NCBI GenBank assembly: GCA_045110475.1
Contig: JBGCGC010000020.1
Span: forward strand, 1-64,000
DNA: 64,000 bases
From: Granulosicoccus sp045110475
GTDB lineage: Bacteria > Pseudomonadota > Gammaproteobacteria > Granulosicoccales > Granulosicoccaceae
Reading direction: 5' to 3'
Positions 8,480 through 17,571 of this stretch are shown piece by piece; position 1 is the stretch's first letter, and every line of letters starts with the position of its first letter. The position numbers were made by a program, and so were the translations under genes. Below the pieces are notes generated by a model that was not told the origin of the DNA, did no database searches, and worked only from the letters and a program-made list of their open reading frames with translations.

Positions 8480-9216
8480 TGTTTGATTTCGCCAAGATAG
8501 GCTGCGCGAGCCGCAGGATCAGCACGTACCTCATCCGGTGATCCACTAACGATAATATTGCCATCAACCAGGACCGAAACGACATCGGCAAGTTTGAAGA
8601 TGGCATCCATATCGTGTTCTACCAATAACATGGGCAATGTTTTCCGTAATTCCAGCAGCAGCGTGACGAGCGCTGCGCTTTCTGTGCGGCCAAGGCCAGC
8701 CATTGGTTCGTCAAGCAGCAAAAAACCGGGGGTACCTGCGAGAGCAATCCCCAGCTCCAGTAATCTGCGCTCGCCATGCGACAGATCAGCAGCAGGAACA
8801 TGAGCGCGGTCGTTCAGGCCGACGCGATTCAGCGTCTCTTGTGCTGCGCTATTAAGTGATTTTTCTTTAGCGGCGTCACCAAAGAACCGCATACTGGATC
8901 CTGTTTTAGCCTGAGCAGCAATGGCCAGGTTTTCAAGAACAGTGAAACTTGGCAAGACAGACGTTATCTGAAACGTGCGCCCCAAGCCTGCTTGTACACG
9001 CCGTGGAACTGACATGCCCGATATCTCTTCACCTGCCAGTTTGATAGAACCGGAATCTGACTTTAACACCCCTGATATTTGATGAATCAGAGTCGTTTTA
9101 CCAGCCCCATTGGGCCCAATTACGGCATGGCATTGATTCGCTTCGATTGTTATGCAAATGTCACGACTGACTTGAATCGCTCCAAAGCTCTTGCTCAGAT
9201 TACGAATCTCAAGCAT
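8476..9216 (-). CDS. livG: Branched-chain amino acid-type ABC transporter ATP-binding protein LivG
   Basis: 246 residues. Walker A GPNGAGKTT near residue 36, signature LSHGERRLLELGIAL near 147, Walker B FLLLDEPMAGL near 167 and the switch His in LLVEHDMD near 199, all intact. Paired with LivF as the heterodimeric ATPase of a HAAT-family importer. Starts two bases after the livM stop. The real substrate is better judged from the binding protein and the two catabolic genes at the head of the operon than from this subunit. Confidence 0.93.
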   Translation of the reverse strand: MLEIRNLSKSFGAIQVSRDICITIEANQCHAVIGPNGAGKTTLIHQISGVLKSDSGSIKLAGEEISGMSVPRRVQAGLGRTFQITSVLPSFTVLENLAIAAQAKTGSSMRFFGDAAKEKSLNSAAQETLNRVGLNDRAHVPAADLSHGERRLLELGIALAGTPGFLLLDEPMAGLGRTESAALVTLLLELRKTLPMLLVEHDMDAIFKLADVVSVLVDGNIIVSGSPDEVRADPAARAAYLGEIKQ

Positions 9217-9218
9217 GT

Positions 9219-10166
9219 TTATGATGCTCCGATTTCGCGTCGTTTTGGCGTGAGTAAGTCGCTCAGTCCACCTTTAGCGTATAGGACCATCACAACGAGC
9301 AACGGCCCATAAATCAAGCGCCATTCGTGCAAAAAAGAGCCTAGCACTTCTTCGACGATAACCAGAAAAAACGCCCCGAGGATTGCCCCATTGCGCGTGG
9401 CCAGGCCACCCAGTACCACAACGACAATCAGATCGCCTGAACGTTGCCAGGTGGCCAGAGCAGGGCTGACGAATTCTGCGTGCTGTACCAGCAGTAGACC
9501 GGATACGCCAGCAATCATCGCAGCAATCACGTACGCAATTAGCCGATAGCGTGTGACTGAATAACCCATGACTTCCGTACGCTCCGGGTTGTCGCGTGCA
9601 GCCCGCAACACACGGCCAAAGCGTGAGCGGCTAATCCGGTAGACGCCCCACCATGTAGCAACAAGGGTCGCTAAAACAATGAAATACAGTCCTTCGCCAT
9701 TTTGAACGACATCGCTGCCAAAGAGCGTGGCAAGAGACCATAGAGTCAGGCCATCGTCACCACCGTACGCGGCAAGTGACGTCAGAGTAAAGTAGGCCAT
9801 CTGTCCGAATGCCAGTGTAATCATCAGGAAGTACACGCCGCTGGTGCGTAGCGCAAGACTACCGGTGATAAGGGCAACAGATCCGGTGAGTGCCAGCGTC
9901 AGAAACAATAAGACAAGAATATTCTCTATACCGCTTTCCAGACCGATGGCTGCAGCATATGCGCCAAGGGCGATAAAAGCGGCGTGTCCCAGGCTGACCA
10001 TACCACCGTGTCCTATCAGCAGGTCCAGTGAGATGGCAGCAATCGCCAGAAGCATCGCCTTGATAATGAGCCCGCTCAGATAGCCTTGACCAATAAGAGG
10101 CAACACTGTGGGCATGGCAAGCAATAGTAGGAAAATCAAGCAGCCAAGAACCAGCGGACGATCCAT
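9219..10166 (-). CDS. livM: Branched-chain amino acid-type ABC transporter permease LivM
   Basis: 315 residues with about eight to nine hydrophobic helices. The family segments GHGGMVSLGHAAFIALGAYA (residues about 52-71) and AARDNPERTEVMGYSVTRYRL, the ATPase-contact loop, are present, as is SGLLLVQHAEFVSP. Overlaps the livH stop by one base. Forms the membrane channel with LivH. Confidence 0.92.
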   Translation of the reverse strand: MDRPLVLGCLIFLLLLAMPTVLPLIGQGYLSGLIIKAMLLAIAAISLDLLIGHGGMVSLGHAAFIALGAYAAAIGLESGIENILVLLFLTLALTGSVALITGSLALRTSGVYFLMITLAFGQMAYFTLTSLAAYGGDDGLTLWSLATLFGSDVVQNGEGLYFIVLATLVATWWGVYRISRSRFGRVLRAARDNPERTEVMGYSVTRYRLIAYVIAAMIAGVSGLLLVQHAEFVSPALATWQRSGDLIVVVVLGGLATRNGAILGAFFLVIVEEVLGSFLHEWRLIYGPLLVVMVLYAKGGLSDLLTPKRREIGAS

Positions 10167-11092
10167 TACGCTACCCCCTTTGCCGGTAGTAAGCCGCGAG
10201 GCCTGAATACCAGGATTCCTGCCATTAGTACGTAGATCAGCATGGAGGCTAAGGCTGGGCCGATCTGGTTGGCAAACGAGGGTGTAAAAACTAACGAGAG
10301 TATTTCAGTGGCAAGACTGCGTCCCAGTGTGTCGATTAATCCCACCAGTAATGCAGCAATGAACGCCCCGCCCACTGAACCAATACCACCGATAATAATG
10401 ACGACAAAAGCTACGATAAGCATGTTGTCGCCCATGCCTGGCTCAATCGCGTAGATGGGTGCCGCGATAACCCCTGCGAATCCTGCAAGCATGGCCCCCA
10501 CACCAAAAACAATCATGAAAAGCTGTTGAATATTGACGCCGAGCGCCGAAACCATTTCAGGTGTTGTCGCACCAGCGCGGATCAGCATACCGATACGTGT
10601 ATAGCTGACCGTCAGAAACAGTGCCAATGCGACAAAGAGTCCTATGCCGATGGTCACCAGTCGGTAGATGGGGTAGCGCAGTTGTTCTGTCAGCTGAATG
10701 GAGCCTGCGAGAAATTCAGGCAGGGCTATTGACAGGGTAGCTGGCCCAAACAACACCTTGGCCAGTTCGTTGAGAAATATGATGATGCCAAACGTTGCCA
10801 ACACTTGATCGAGATGTGTGCGGGTGTATAGATGACGAAAAACCACATACTCAAGTACAAGCCCAAACAACAGTGCTGCACCAAGTGAAAGCACCACTGA
10901 TATCATGAAATTTCCAGTGAGTGCGGTGAATGCAAACAGCAAGTACGCACCTACCATGTACTGCACGCCGTGGGCAAGATTGATAAACCCCATGACGCCA
11001 AACACCAGCGTAAGCCCGGCTGATATCAGAAACAGCAACATGCCGTATTGCAGTCCGTTAAGGCACAGGATCAGAAGCAGGGTTGTCGACAT
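10166..11092 (-). CDS. livH: Branched-chain amino acid-type ABC transporter permease LivH
   Basis: 308 residues, strongly hydrophobic, with the family segment LTLVFGVMGFINLAHG near residue 27, the ATPase-coupling loop TPEMVSALGVN near 181 and the glycine-rich GGIGSVGGAFIAALLVG near 233. Usual length for LivH. It follows the binding-protein gene by 61 bases and ends in a one-base overlap with livM. Confidence 0.92.
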   Translation of the reverse strand: MSTTLLLILCLNGLQYGMLLFLISAGLTLVFGVMGFINLAHGVQYMVGAYLLFAFTALTGNFMISVVLSLGAALLFGLVLEYVVFRHLYTRTHLDQVLATFGIIIFLNELAKVLFGPATLSIALPEFLAGSIQLTEQLRYPIYRLVTIGIGLFVALALFLTVSYTRIGMLIRAGATTPEMVSALGVNIQQLFMIVFGVGAMLAGFAGVIAAPIYAIEPGMGDNMLIVAFVVIIIGGIGSVGGAFIAALLVGLIDTLGRSLATEILSLVFTPSFANQIGPALASMLIYVLMAGILVFRPRGLLPAKGVA

Positions 11093-11153
11093 GTCAGGGA
11101 AGTGGTTAAACCGGGCAACAGGCCAGCAGTGTCAATGCACTGCTGGCATAGGC

Positions 11154-12320
11154 TTACATTTTGCAATCTTGATGAAAGCTGTCTGCGTAGTCCTCTGCAA
11201 CGGTACGTACAAACGATGTATGGTACTGGCCATCGTCCCGTTTAACAACGCTCAACATGTGAAAATCCTGAATTGGATAGTGGTTGTTATTGAAGGCGAA
11301 ATCACCACGCAGAGAATCGAAATCAGCCTCTTTCAACGCTGTGCGAACGGCATCCTTGTCGCTCAGATCGTCTACTTTGGCAACTGCGCTATCGATAAGG
11401 CTGGCAGTTTCATAGGCCTGCATGGCATAGCTGCCCGGGATGTAGCCGTACTTCGCTTCAAAGGCAGCAACAAAGGCAGCATTTGCATCCCCCGGCATAT
11501 CTGGTGCCCATGATCCCGCAGCAAGAAAGCCTACAGCAGCATCTTTTTGTCCCGGCAGGGTCGTTTCATCTGTTGTGAAGACAGACATGAACTTCATGCT
11601 CTCGGACAGACCAGCATTGGCGAACTGATTAACAAGTCGCACACCCATACCACCCGGCATGAAGGTGAAAATGGCGTCGGCTCCCGAAGTAGACATGCGC
11701 GCTAGTTCTGCTGAGAAATCCTGATGGCCTAGTGGGGTGAACACCTCGTCGGTCAACTCACCGCTGAATGTCTGCTTGAATCCATCGATGTTGTCGCGTC
11801 CGGCCTGATAGTTGGGAACCATGGCAAAGACGTTTTCGAATCCTTCTTCGTTGGCGATCAACCCACCTATCTGCGCGTTCTGATTGTTCTGGTAGGAGGT
11901 CACAAAGAAAAACGGGTTGCAGTTTTTTCCGGCAAAGGTAGATGGCCCGGCATTTGGACTGATCAGAAAGGTGTCCGACTGAACAACAGGCTTGAAAATC
12001 GCTTGCAGCATGTTAGAAAAAACGGTGCCCACAACGAAGTCCACTTGATCTTTTTCAACCAGTGACGTGGCTTTAAGCAGAGCGACGTCCGGTTTTAGCT
12101 CATCGTCTTCTATGATCAGCTCAACGTTCTGTCCACCCAGCATGCCGCCTTTTTCTTCCAGCGCAAGCTGGAACCCATCGACTATTTGCTGCCCAAGTGC
12201 TGCTGGTGGGCCGGAAAGGGTGACAACCATGCCGATCTTAAGATTCTCGGCTGTGGCTGCGCTGCTGATCAGCGTGCCTAATACAAGGCTTGCGATGACT
12301 GACTTAACGTGGTGTTTCAC
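11154..12320 (-). CDS. Periplasmic substrate-binding protein of a HAAT-type ABC importer
   Basis: 388 residues from the GTG at 12320, chosen because AAGGAG lies eight bases before it and a signal peptide begins there (KHHVKSVIASLVLGTL, cleavage after SSAATA). The upstream extension of the open frame lacks signal character. The mature protein begins LKIGMVVTLSGPPAALGQQ, as in the Leu/Ile/Val-binding (Peripla_BP_6) family. Two Cys (FAGKNCNPF and the C-terminal one) may form a disulphide. Members next to aromatic-ring genes often bind aromatic acids rather than amino acids; with a flavin monooxygenase and a cupin upstream, that is the favoured reading here. Confidence 0.88.
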   Translation of the reverse strand: MKHHVKSVIASLVLGTLISSAATAENLKIGMVVTLSGPPAALGQQIVDGFQLALEEKGGMLGGQNVELIIEDDELKPDVALLKATSLVEKDQVDFVVGTVFSNMLQAIFKPVVQSDTFLISPNAGPSTFAGKNCNPFFFVTSYQNNQNAQIGGLIANEEGFENVFAMVPNYQAGRDNIDGFKQTFSGELTDEVFTPLGHQDFSAELARMSTSGADAIFTFMPGGMGVRLVNQFANAGLSESMKFMSVFTTDETTLPGQKDAAVGFLAAGSWAPDMPGDANAAFVAAFEAKYGYIPGSYAMQAYETASLIDSAVAKVDDLSDKDAVRTALKEADFDSLRGDFAFNNNHYPIQDFHMLSVVKRDDGQYHTSFVRTVAEDYADSFHQDCKM

Positions 12321-12431
12321 TGGATGACTCCTTGAATTAGTGTCGATTATCTTGAATTTCTGGCACAACCTACCGCCTGCCGGAATTGGCGCGACGGGCG
12401 GCCAATGCATTGAAAGGCTCTTGCCGCGTTT

Positions 12432-13667
12432 TTATGCCTGATTCCGTGCTGCAAACCCTGCCATCTTTGCATACCCTTTGACAATAGCTTGACGCTCAGC
12501 AAAGCTCAAGACTTTATCGATATCTTCAAAGCCAGCAGGGCTGAGTTTTTCTACCTCATCAATGACGCGTTCTGGTCCGCCAAGACGATTGTTGCATACC
12601 ACAGCACTTGTTTTCTCCAGACGTTCCTTTTCGTAGCGGTAAAGTGCTTCACGCGGATGTTCTGCTTCAGCAAGATTGTCAGCAAGACTGCGCGCATCCA
12701 GGATGGCCTGAGCCGACCCGTTAGAACCAACCGGATACATCGGGTGCGCCGCATCACCGAGTAATGTGACACGCCCGTGCGTCCACCGGGGCAGGGGGTC
12801 ACGATCAGCCATGGGGTATTCGAAAATTGCACCACTTGCCCTCACCAGGGCTTCCAGGTCGATCCCCGGCACGTGAAAACGTCTGGCATAGGGCAGCACT
12901 TTGGATAATGGCGCCGTCCGCGACCAGCTCTCGGGTGGGGGAGGCGACATACTGGCATCTGCCATACGAACATTCACAACCCAGTTCATTAACTGCGTAC
13001 CGTTTTTGGCAGGGGCGATCGGGTAGAGGACCAGCTTGCCACCCAGTCCGCCGGCGATTGCCATGGTTTCTCCATCTTCCCAGATGGGCCAATCGACAGC
13101 ACCCCGCCACATGACAACGCCTTGCCAGCTAGGTGGCCCCTCATTTGGGAAAAAGCGCTGCCGTCCTGCGCTGTGAATACCGTCGGCACAAATAAGGACC
13201 TCAGCTTGCGCGGTTTGCGACGAGCAGCCATCATGTGAGTCTGTGAAGTGCGCGCTCACACAGCTTTCGTTTTGAACAAAACCCGCGAGGCGCCAACCGG
13301 TTTTTACCGCGGCCGGGCCCAGGCGCTCAACCACAGCATCATAAAGAAGCTTTTGAAGTTTTCCGCGATGGATGGAAAACTGTGGGTATTCGTGACCGGC
13401 ATGTGTGCCACGAAGTTCTCGCCAGACTTCCTGTCCGGTACGCGTAAGGTATCGCAACTCGCGAGTTCGCAGGCCAACGTCATCGAGGCGATCCAGTAAA
13501 CCGAGTTCTGCCAGTTCTGCGATTGAGTGTGGCAAGGTATTGATTCCGACACCGACTTCGCGTACCTGGGTCGCCTGTTCGAATACCTGAACCTTGATAC
13601 CACGCTGATGAAGCATCAGTGCGGTTGTGAGCCCACCAATACCTGCACCTGCGATAAGAACGGTCAA
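12432..13667 (-). CDS. FAD-dependent monooxygenase, PhzS/salicylate-hydroxylase-like
   Basis: 411 residues, class A flavoprotein hydroxylase. The Rossmann motif GAGIGGLTTALMLHQRG is at residues 7-23, a DG-type motif ICADGIHS near 162 and the FAD-ribityl motif LLGDAAHPMYPVGSNG near 304. The pattern VGINTLPHSIAEL after the first strand is characteristic of the PhzS-like subgroup that hydroxylates aromatic or N-heterocyclic carboxylates. Start is a TTG overlapping the cupin stop (TTGA). The operon gives a ready substrate route through the linked ABC importer. Substrate not determinable here. Confidence 0.85.
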   Translation of the reverse strand: MTVLIAGAGIGGLTTALMLHQRGIKVQVFEQATQVREVGVGINTLPHSIAELAELGLLDRLDDVGLRTRELRYLTRTGQEVWRELRGTHAGHEYPQFSIHRGKLQKLLYDAVVERLGPAAVKTGWRLAGFVQNESCVSAHFTDSHDGCSSQTAQAEVLICADGIHSAGRQRFFPNEGPPSWQGVVMWRGAVDWPIWEDGETMAIAGGLGGKLVLYPIAPAKNGTQLMNWVVNVRMADASMSPPPPESWSRTAPLSKVLPYARRFHVPGIDLEALVRASGAIFEYPMADRDPLPRWTHGRVTLLGDAAHPMYPVGSNGSAQAILDARSLADNLAEAEHPREALYRYEKERLEKTSAVVCNNRLGGPERVIDEVEKLSPAGFEDIDKVLSFAERQAIVKGYAKMAGFAARNQA

Positions 13668-14137
13668 GCATCTTCTCCGGCGTCTGGAGGAGGAAGAAAA
13701 TCAATGGCATGTGCAGACGAGACTGCGACTACTTGCGCAGGATCCGGGTTCTCTCCCATATTGTGGATAGCCCAAAAAAGATCATAAAGACGCAATGATG
13801 GCGTTACCCAGAACAAGGTTTTGATGGTGCGGTCGGATCTATTGAAGATGCCATGCGGTACGCCACGCGGCAGAGTTACCAGATCGCCTGGCTCTGCAAT
13901 ATGCTCTATGCCGTCCAGCAGAAAGTCAAATTTACCTTCAAGGATATAGAGGTACTCGTCCTGCTCGGGATGAATATGCGGTGGTACGAATGTGCCGGGT
14001 GGCAAGGTGGCATGCCATGAAAAGCAGTCGTCGCTCAGTTGCTTGGGTATGTACGTCTGGCCAAGGATGTTCCAGCGAATCTGCTCAAGGCTGTCCCGGG
14101 ATTTGGTGACTCCGGCGGTTAAAATGCTTGCTTGCAC
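13664..14137 (-). CDS. Cupin-domain protein
   Basis: 157 residues starting at a GTG. Single conserved beta-barrel with the two cupin motifs: PHIHPEQDEYLYILEGKF (His, His and Glu for the metal) and PRGVPHGIFN (third His). A small dioxygenase or binding role is possible. First gene of the cupin-monooxygenase-importer operon. The metal-binding set looks complete, so catalytic activity is possible. Confidence 0.85.
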   Translation of the reverse strand: MQASILTAGVTKSRDSLEQIRWNILGQTYIPKQLSDDCFSWHATLPPGTFVPPHIHPEQDEYLYILEGKFDFLLDGIEHIAEPGDLVTLPRGVPHGIFNRSDRTIKTLFWVTPSLRLYDLFWAIHNMGENPDPAQVVAVSSAHAIDFLPPPDAGEDA

Positions 14138-14271
14138 AAGTTTGACTCCCGTCTTGATTCATAGAGTTAGTATCGCTCTTAAGAGAACCATATCAGAAGA
14201 ATCTGCGCCGTCGACGTTGCGGCGCTCATTTCTTGACTCACTAGCTCACCCTGAATGCACGATATTGATGA

Positions 14272-16314
14272 CTAATCAGGCTGCGGGAAATGTAATTGTG
14301 GTGCGTTGTTCTCGGCCCCGTCGTTTAGCTCAATCCAGAGGCCATCCCACAAACCAATGACATCACCTGCGCCTATTGGCTCGTAACCAGGTGTTGCAGC
14401 GTCATCATCAAAACGCCACATGGGAGGACGAACAAGCTGTGCTGTCACAGCAGTAGCTTGTGTAAAGTTGCAACCGGTGCCAGTACTGCAAGGACCGGCA
14501 GGTGCAGTGAACGTAATCGAATTTACTGGCGTCGGCGTGACCAACGGGTTGCCAATGATTTGCCACGGCGATGGTGTAAGACTGCTATCGAGCGATACCG
14601 TTACACACCCTTCGTCGCCAGAACATCCTGTAACAGCCGATGTGTCTGACCACCGTGTGCTGCCGGTGGGAAGATCAAGTGTACGGTTTGTTCCACTGGC
14701 TTGAATAAACCAGAATCCCTCACCCTGGCTGAGTTCGGTATCTGCTGTGGCCTCCGTATAGATGTTTGTGGCAGGGTCATATACGTATGCCGTCCAGTCT
14801 TGCTGAAGCACCCCAGGGACGTCATCTCCGAACAGCTCCGCAATTCCAGCCCCGTCAGCAGGTTTGCAGGGCAGGCTGAGCAAGCTCCAGATACCTGAGC
14901 GTGTGGTGATTTGAAGCGCTGGGTCAGACACGTCACAAACTTGATTAGATGGCGGATTGTCGTTCCACTGCAGACCATCTATCAGGTAGGAATCGACGTC
15001 TAACGCACCATTATTTCCCCAGTCAGATGCAAAAACTACGGCGGTAAAATCCCGGTTGACCGTTGCATGCGGCTCTTGCCAATAGTCATCGAGCACATCG
15101 GAACGATGATGTGCCAGATTGATCACGCGTCCTTCTGGTTTGAGTTCTATGGCAAATACCCGGTCATCATGCCATTGCCGAGTTAACTGATCAGGTGACA
15201 CATTGTGCCTCTCACCGTATACCGATATCAGTGCCCATCCCGGTCGTTCAAAGGACTTGCCAGAGACGTGAAGCGAATTTGAAGATCCATTAAGAAAGGT
15301 TGTATAAAGAGCAATCTGGTTGGCCTCTCCGGTTTCCATCGCCTGAGTAATATCGGTGTAGTAAACATTACCCCTGCTACTTTGATAGTTGATGCTGACA
15401 AAGGCGTCGCGATTACCAGGTAACAGGGCGATGTCGCTGTGTTCTGTTGTATTGGCAAGCTTCACTTGCCTTGAAAAGTCGCGGGTGTAGGCAACAGTAC
15501 CTTGAGGCGGAAACCACGAGGCCACGACATACTCACCGGTAGGGCTCATTGACACGTGATCAGGTTTTGTAACCCCTTGCTCAGCGAAATCGAAAGTCCC
15601 GACAATCGAGTCGTTAAGCCGATCCCAGACGATCATCCCTAATTCCGTAAAGTTATCGGTTTCCACAATAAAGGCCCAGAATCGTTGATCAACCGATGGC
15701 GATCCTTCAGCTCTGGTCCACACACGCGCAGCCTGTGGCCATGGCAGTCGTCCGCTGAAATCGACTACCACTGAGATCTCTCCCGAGACCACATTCAACT
15801 GCTGGATATTCAATCCACCATTGGTCGGTAGAAAGTACAGCAAATCAGGATCACTGACATGCCACTGTGGTTCTGCGGTGCCTGCTAGTGTCGGCAATAT
15901 GCCAAGGTCTTCAGCAGAGGCGGTGTCTATAAGATGCCAGAAACCATTACTGGCAACGGCCAACATACGCGTGTTATCCGCGTTGAAGGTCTGGCTTCGA
16001 GAATACACATGCCGTAAGTAGGAAATCCCGGGTGTTGCAGTGTGATCTGTCAGGCGTGTTATGCAGCTACCGTGAGCTGGATCTATAGCGCTTTGCCCTA
16101 ACGCGGGTCTGGTCAGATTCGGGATGGACAATACCGTACGCGCTGTAGGCAGGTCATCTACTCTGATAGCACAATTGGCTCGGTCAGCGGATAGTGCCTG
16201 TGCCCGGACGGGTTTGGCAACTGTAAAAAACAGAGACGTCAGCAGAAGAATGAGAATTCCGATTTTAACGGCAAGCGGGATTTTGCGCGAGCTGATAGCT
16301 GATATAGATTCCAT
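14272..16314 (-). CDS. Secreted protein: beta-propeller plus C-terminal surface-type module
   Basis: 680 residues. Residues about 15-38 form a signal peptide ending VRAQA. Residues about 40-440 contain repeated WD/oligogalacturonate-lyase-like strands (TFNADNTRMLAVASNGFWHLID, HVSMSPTGEYVVASW, FTAVVFASDWG), consistent with a six- or seven-bladed propeller. From about residue 470 a separate module begins (GIWSLLSLPCKPADG..LFGDDVPG.. QGEGFWFIQ), and a second related copy follows (WQIIGNPLVTP.. GDVIGLWDGLWIEL). Cys occur in pairs, fitting disulphides outside the cytoplasm. No catalytic residues assigned. Lies alone between the cupin operon and the sigma factor gene. Confidence 0.7.
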   Translation of the reverse strand: MESISAISSRKIPLAVKIGILILLLTSLFFTVAKPVRAQALSADRANCAIRVDDLPTARTVLSIPNLTRPALGQSAIDPAHGSCITRLTDHTATPGISYLRHVYSRSQTFNADNTRMLAVASNGFWHLIDTASAEDLGILPTLAGTAEPQWHVSDPDLLYFLPTNGGLNIQQLNVVSGEISVVVDFSGRLPWPQAARVWTRAEGSPSVDQRFWAFIVETDNFTELGMIVWDRLNDSIVGTFDFAEQGVTKPDHVSMSPTGEYVVASWFPPQGTVAYTRDFSRQVKLANTTEHSDIALLPGNRDAFVSINYQSSRGNVYYTDITQAMETGEANQIALYTTFLNGSSNSLHVSGKSFERPGWALISVYGERHNVSPDQLTRQWHDDRVFAIELKPEGRVINLAHHRSDVLDDYWQEPHATVNRDFTAVVFASDWGNNGALDVDSYLIDGLQWNDNPPSNQVCDVSDPALQITTRSGIWSLLSLPCKPADGAGIAELFGDDVPGVLQQDWTAYVYDPATNIYTEATADTELSQGEGFWFIQASGTNRTLDLPTGSTRWSDTSAVTGCSGDEGCVTVSLDSSLTPSPWQIIGNPLVTPTPVNSITFTAPAGPCSTGTGCNFTQATAVTAQLVRPPMWRFDDDAATPGYEPIGAGDVIGLWDGLWIELNDGAENNAPQLHFPQPD

Positions 16315-16458
16315 CTGATTACAGCTCCTTGAAGTGGTGTTCTAACTTGACCTCATACTATCCAGTTCTTGTTGGTGGGCGGTGACACTGGGTCTTACAA
16401 TCAAGACACACACAGAATCGGGCGGTACAGCTGTAAGGTTTTTTTGAACCGCATCGAG

Positions 16459-16624
16459 CTAGTGGGGGTCACGCGGGTAAGTCGTCAACACACTCGTCCC
16501 CACCCGCCGCCAGCCGAGCGTTAGAAAAACTCCCCGTATGCCCAATACGCGTCGCTTTTCTGTCTTGTTCTGATGACGGTGGAAACGACATGTCTGGCAC
16601 CGAATTACCCGCGTGACCCACTAG
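16459..16624. mobile_element. MITE-like element with CTAG-flanked inverted repeats at the sigma-factor stop
   Basis: Imperfect terminal inverted repeats: left arm 16459-16480, right arm 16605-16624. The 15 bases 16466-16480 pair perfectly with 16605-16619; outside them the arms continue to CTAG at both ends, with two extra G in the left arm. Total about 166 bases with no gene. CTAG is palindromic and could be a four-base target duplication of the YTAR type known for IS5-group transposases. The right arm contains the TAG stop of the sigma-factor gene, so insertion may have redefined its C-terminus. Could alternatively be a large hairpin terminator. Confidence 0.55.
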
Positions 16625-17214
16625 TCTGTCAGTGCAGCTTGCAACTGACGACGTGCATGGAACGTGCGGGTTTTGACTGTATTCTCCGGGCACTCGACGA
16701 TGGTGGCAATCTCGCCTACCGAGTATCCCAAGGCAATTAATTCCATGACTGCTCGATGATTGCTGCTAAGTGTAGACATTGCCTTCTGCACCTTGCTTAC
16801 TTCCAGTTCGTTACTGGTGTGTGTTTCTGGATCTACTGCTGATGATTGCTCTGCGAGTGTTTCCAGCTCGAAGCTGGGCTCCCTGTTTTCGGTATGTCTG
16901 GCTGTCTTCCGGTAACTTTTCAGGGACCGCCTGTAGGCGATTCCCAAAATCCAGGACGACACAGCTGATTGTTCCCGGAATCCGGACGCGCTACCCCATA
17001 CGGCGTATAGAGTATCGGCTGCTACTTCTTCAGCCGCAGAATGGTCCTGCAGCATTCTGATTGAAAACTTGTAGATGCGTGGATGGTATAAGCGAAAAAG
17101 TTGCTCAAAGGCCTGGCGGTCACCTTTTGCCACAGAACGTATCAATTGCACCTCTTTATCAATTGCCTGATCCAACGTTCTGGTATTTCCACAGCCTGAT
17201 TCTGGCTTAAGCAT
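16621..17214 (-). CDS. ECF-type RNA polymerase sigma factor
   Basis: 197 residues. Region 2 runs from residue 33 to 98 (FEQLFRLYHPRIYKFSIRML, VWGSASGFREQSAVSSWILGIAYRRSLKSYRK) and region 4 from about 143 to 193 (LSSNHRAVMELIALGYSVGEIATIV.. ENTVKTRTFHARRQL), the standard two-domain ECF layout. No anti-sigma gene sits next to it, which is unusual; the sequence immediately downstream is the MITE-like repeat element. Promoters of the class it reads cannot be named. Divergent from a nitroreductase gene across a 357-base spacer. Confidence 0.9.
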   Translation of the reverse strand: MLKPESGCGNTRTLDQAIDKEVQLIRSVAKGDRQAFEQLFRLYHPRIYKFSIRMLQDHSAAEEVAADTLYAVWGSASGFREQSAVSSWILGIAYRRSLKSYRKTARHTENREPSFELETLAEQSSAVDPETHTSNELEVSKVQKAMSTLSSNHRAVMELIALGYSVGEIATIVECPENTVKTRTFHARRQLQAALTD

Positions 17215-17571
17215 AGCATTTGCTCAATGCAGTTTTTCTTAAATCGTAGCTATCCGCACTTTGTGGTGCACTTCAGAGTTAGATACTGTTTTTTCGTCTG
17301 GTTTTGGAATATATTGAATCGACAATGCTTACGCAAAAAAACCTCAATAGTCTGAGATTTGTAACGCAAACTCTTACCTGTCGTAAGGTGTTGTGCTGAA
17401 GGCTCAAGGGTAGGCCAATGCACCACTTTAGACAATTTTCTGCACAGCACTATCTGCTGTGGAGATAAAGTTGCGTCGCCAGCCTTGATCTCACTGATAA
17501 GAAACAAGAAACTGGTTGGCAGATAAAATTCCAGCTATCGCTTGACAAGATAACAATCACGGAGCGTGGAT
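17215..17571. other. Divergent intergenic region between sigma factor and nitroreductase
   Basis: About 357 bases, AT-rich, no supported gene; both flanking genes point outward, so promoters for each should lie here. No repeat or operator recognised by eye. Confidence 0.45.

Noticed and set aside
16469..16693. 74-codon minus-strand frame overlapping the sigma-factor end
   Set aside because: It lies mostly in the MITE-like element, has no family features, and overlaps the sigma gene in another frame.
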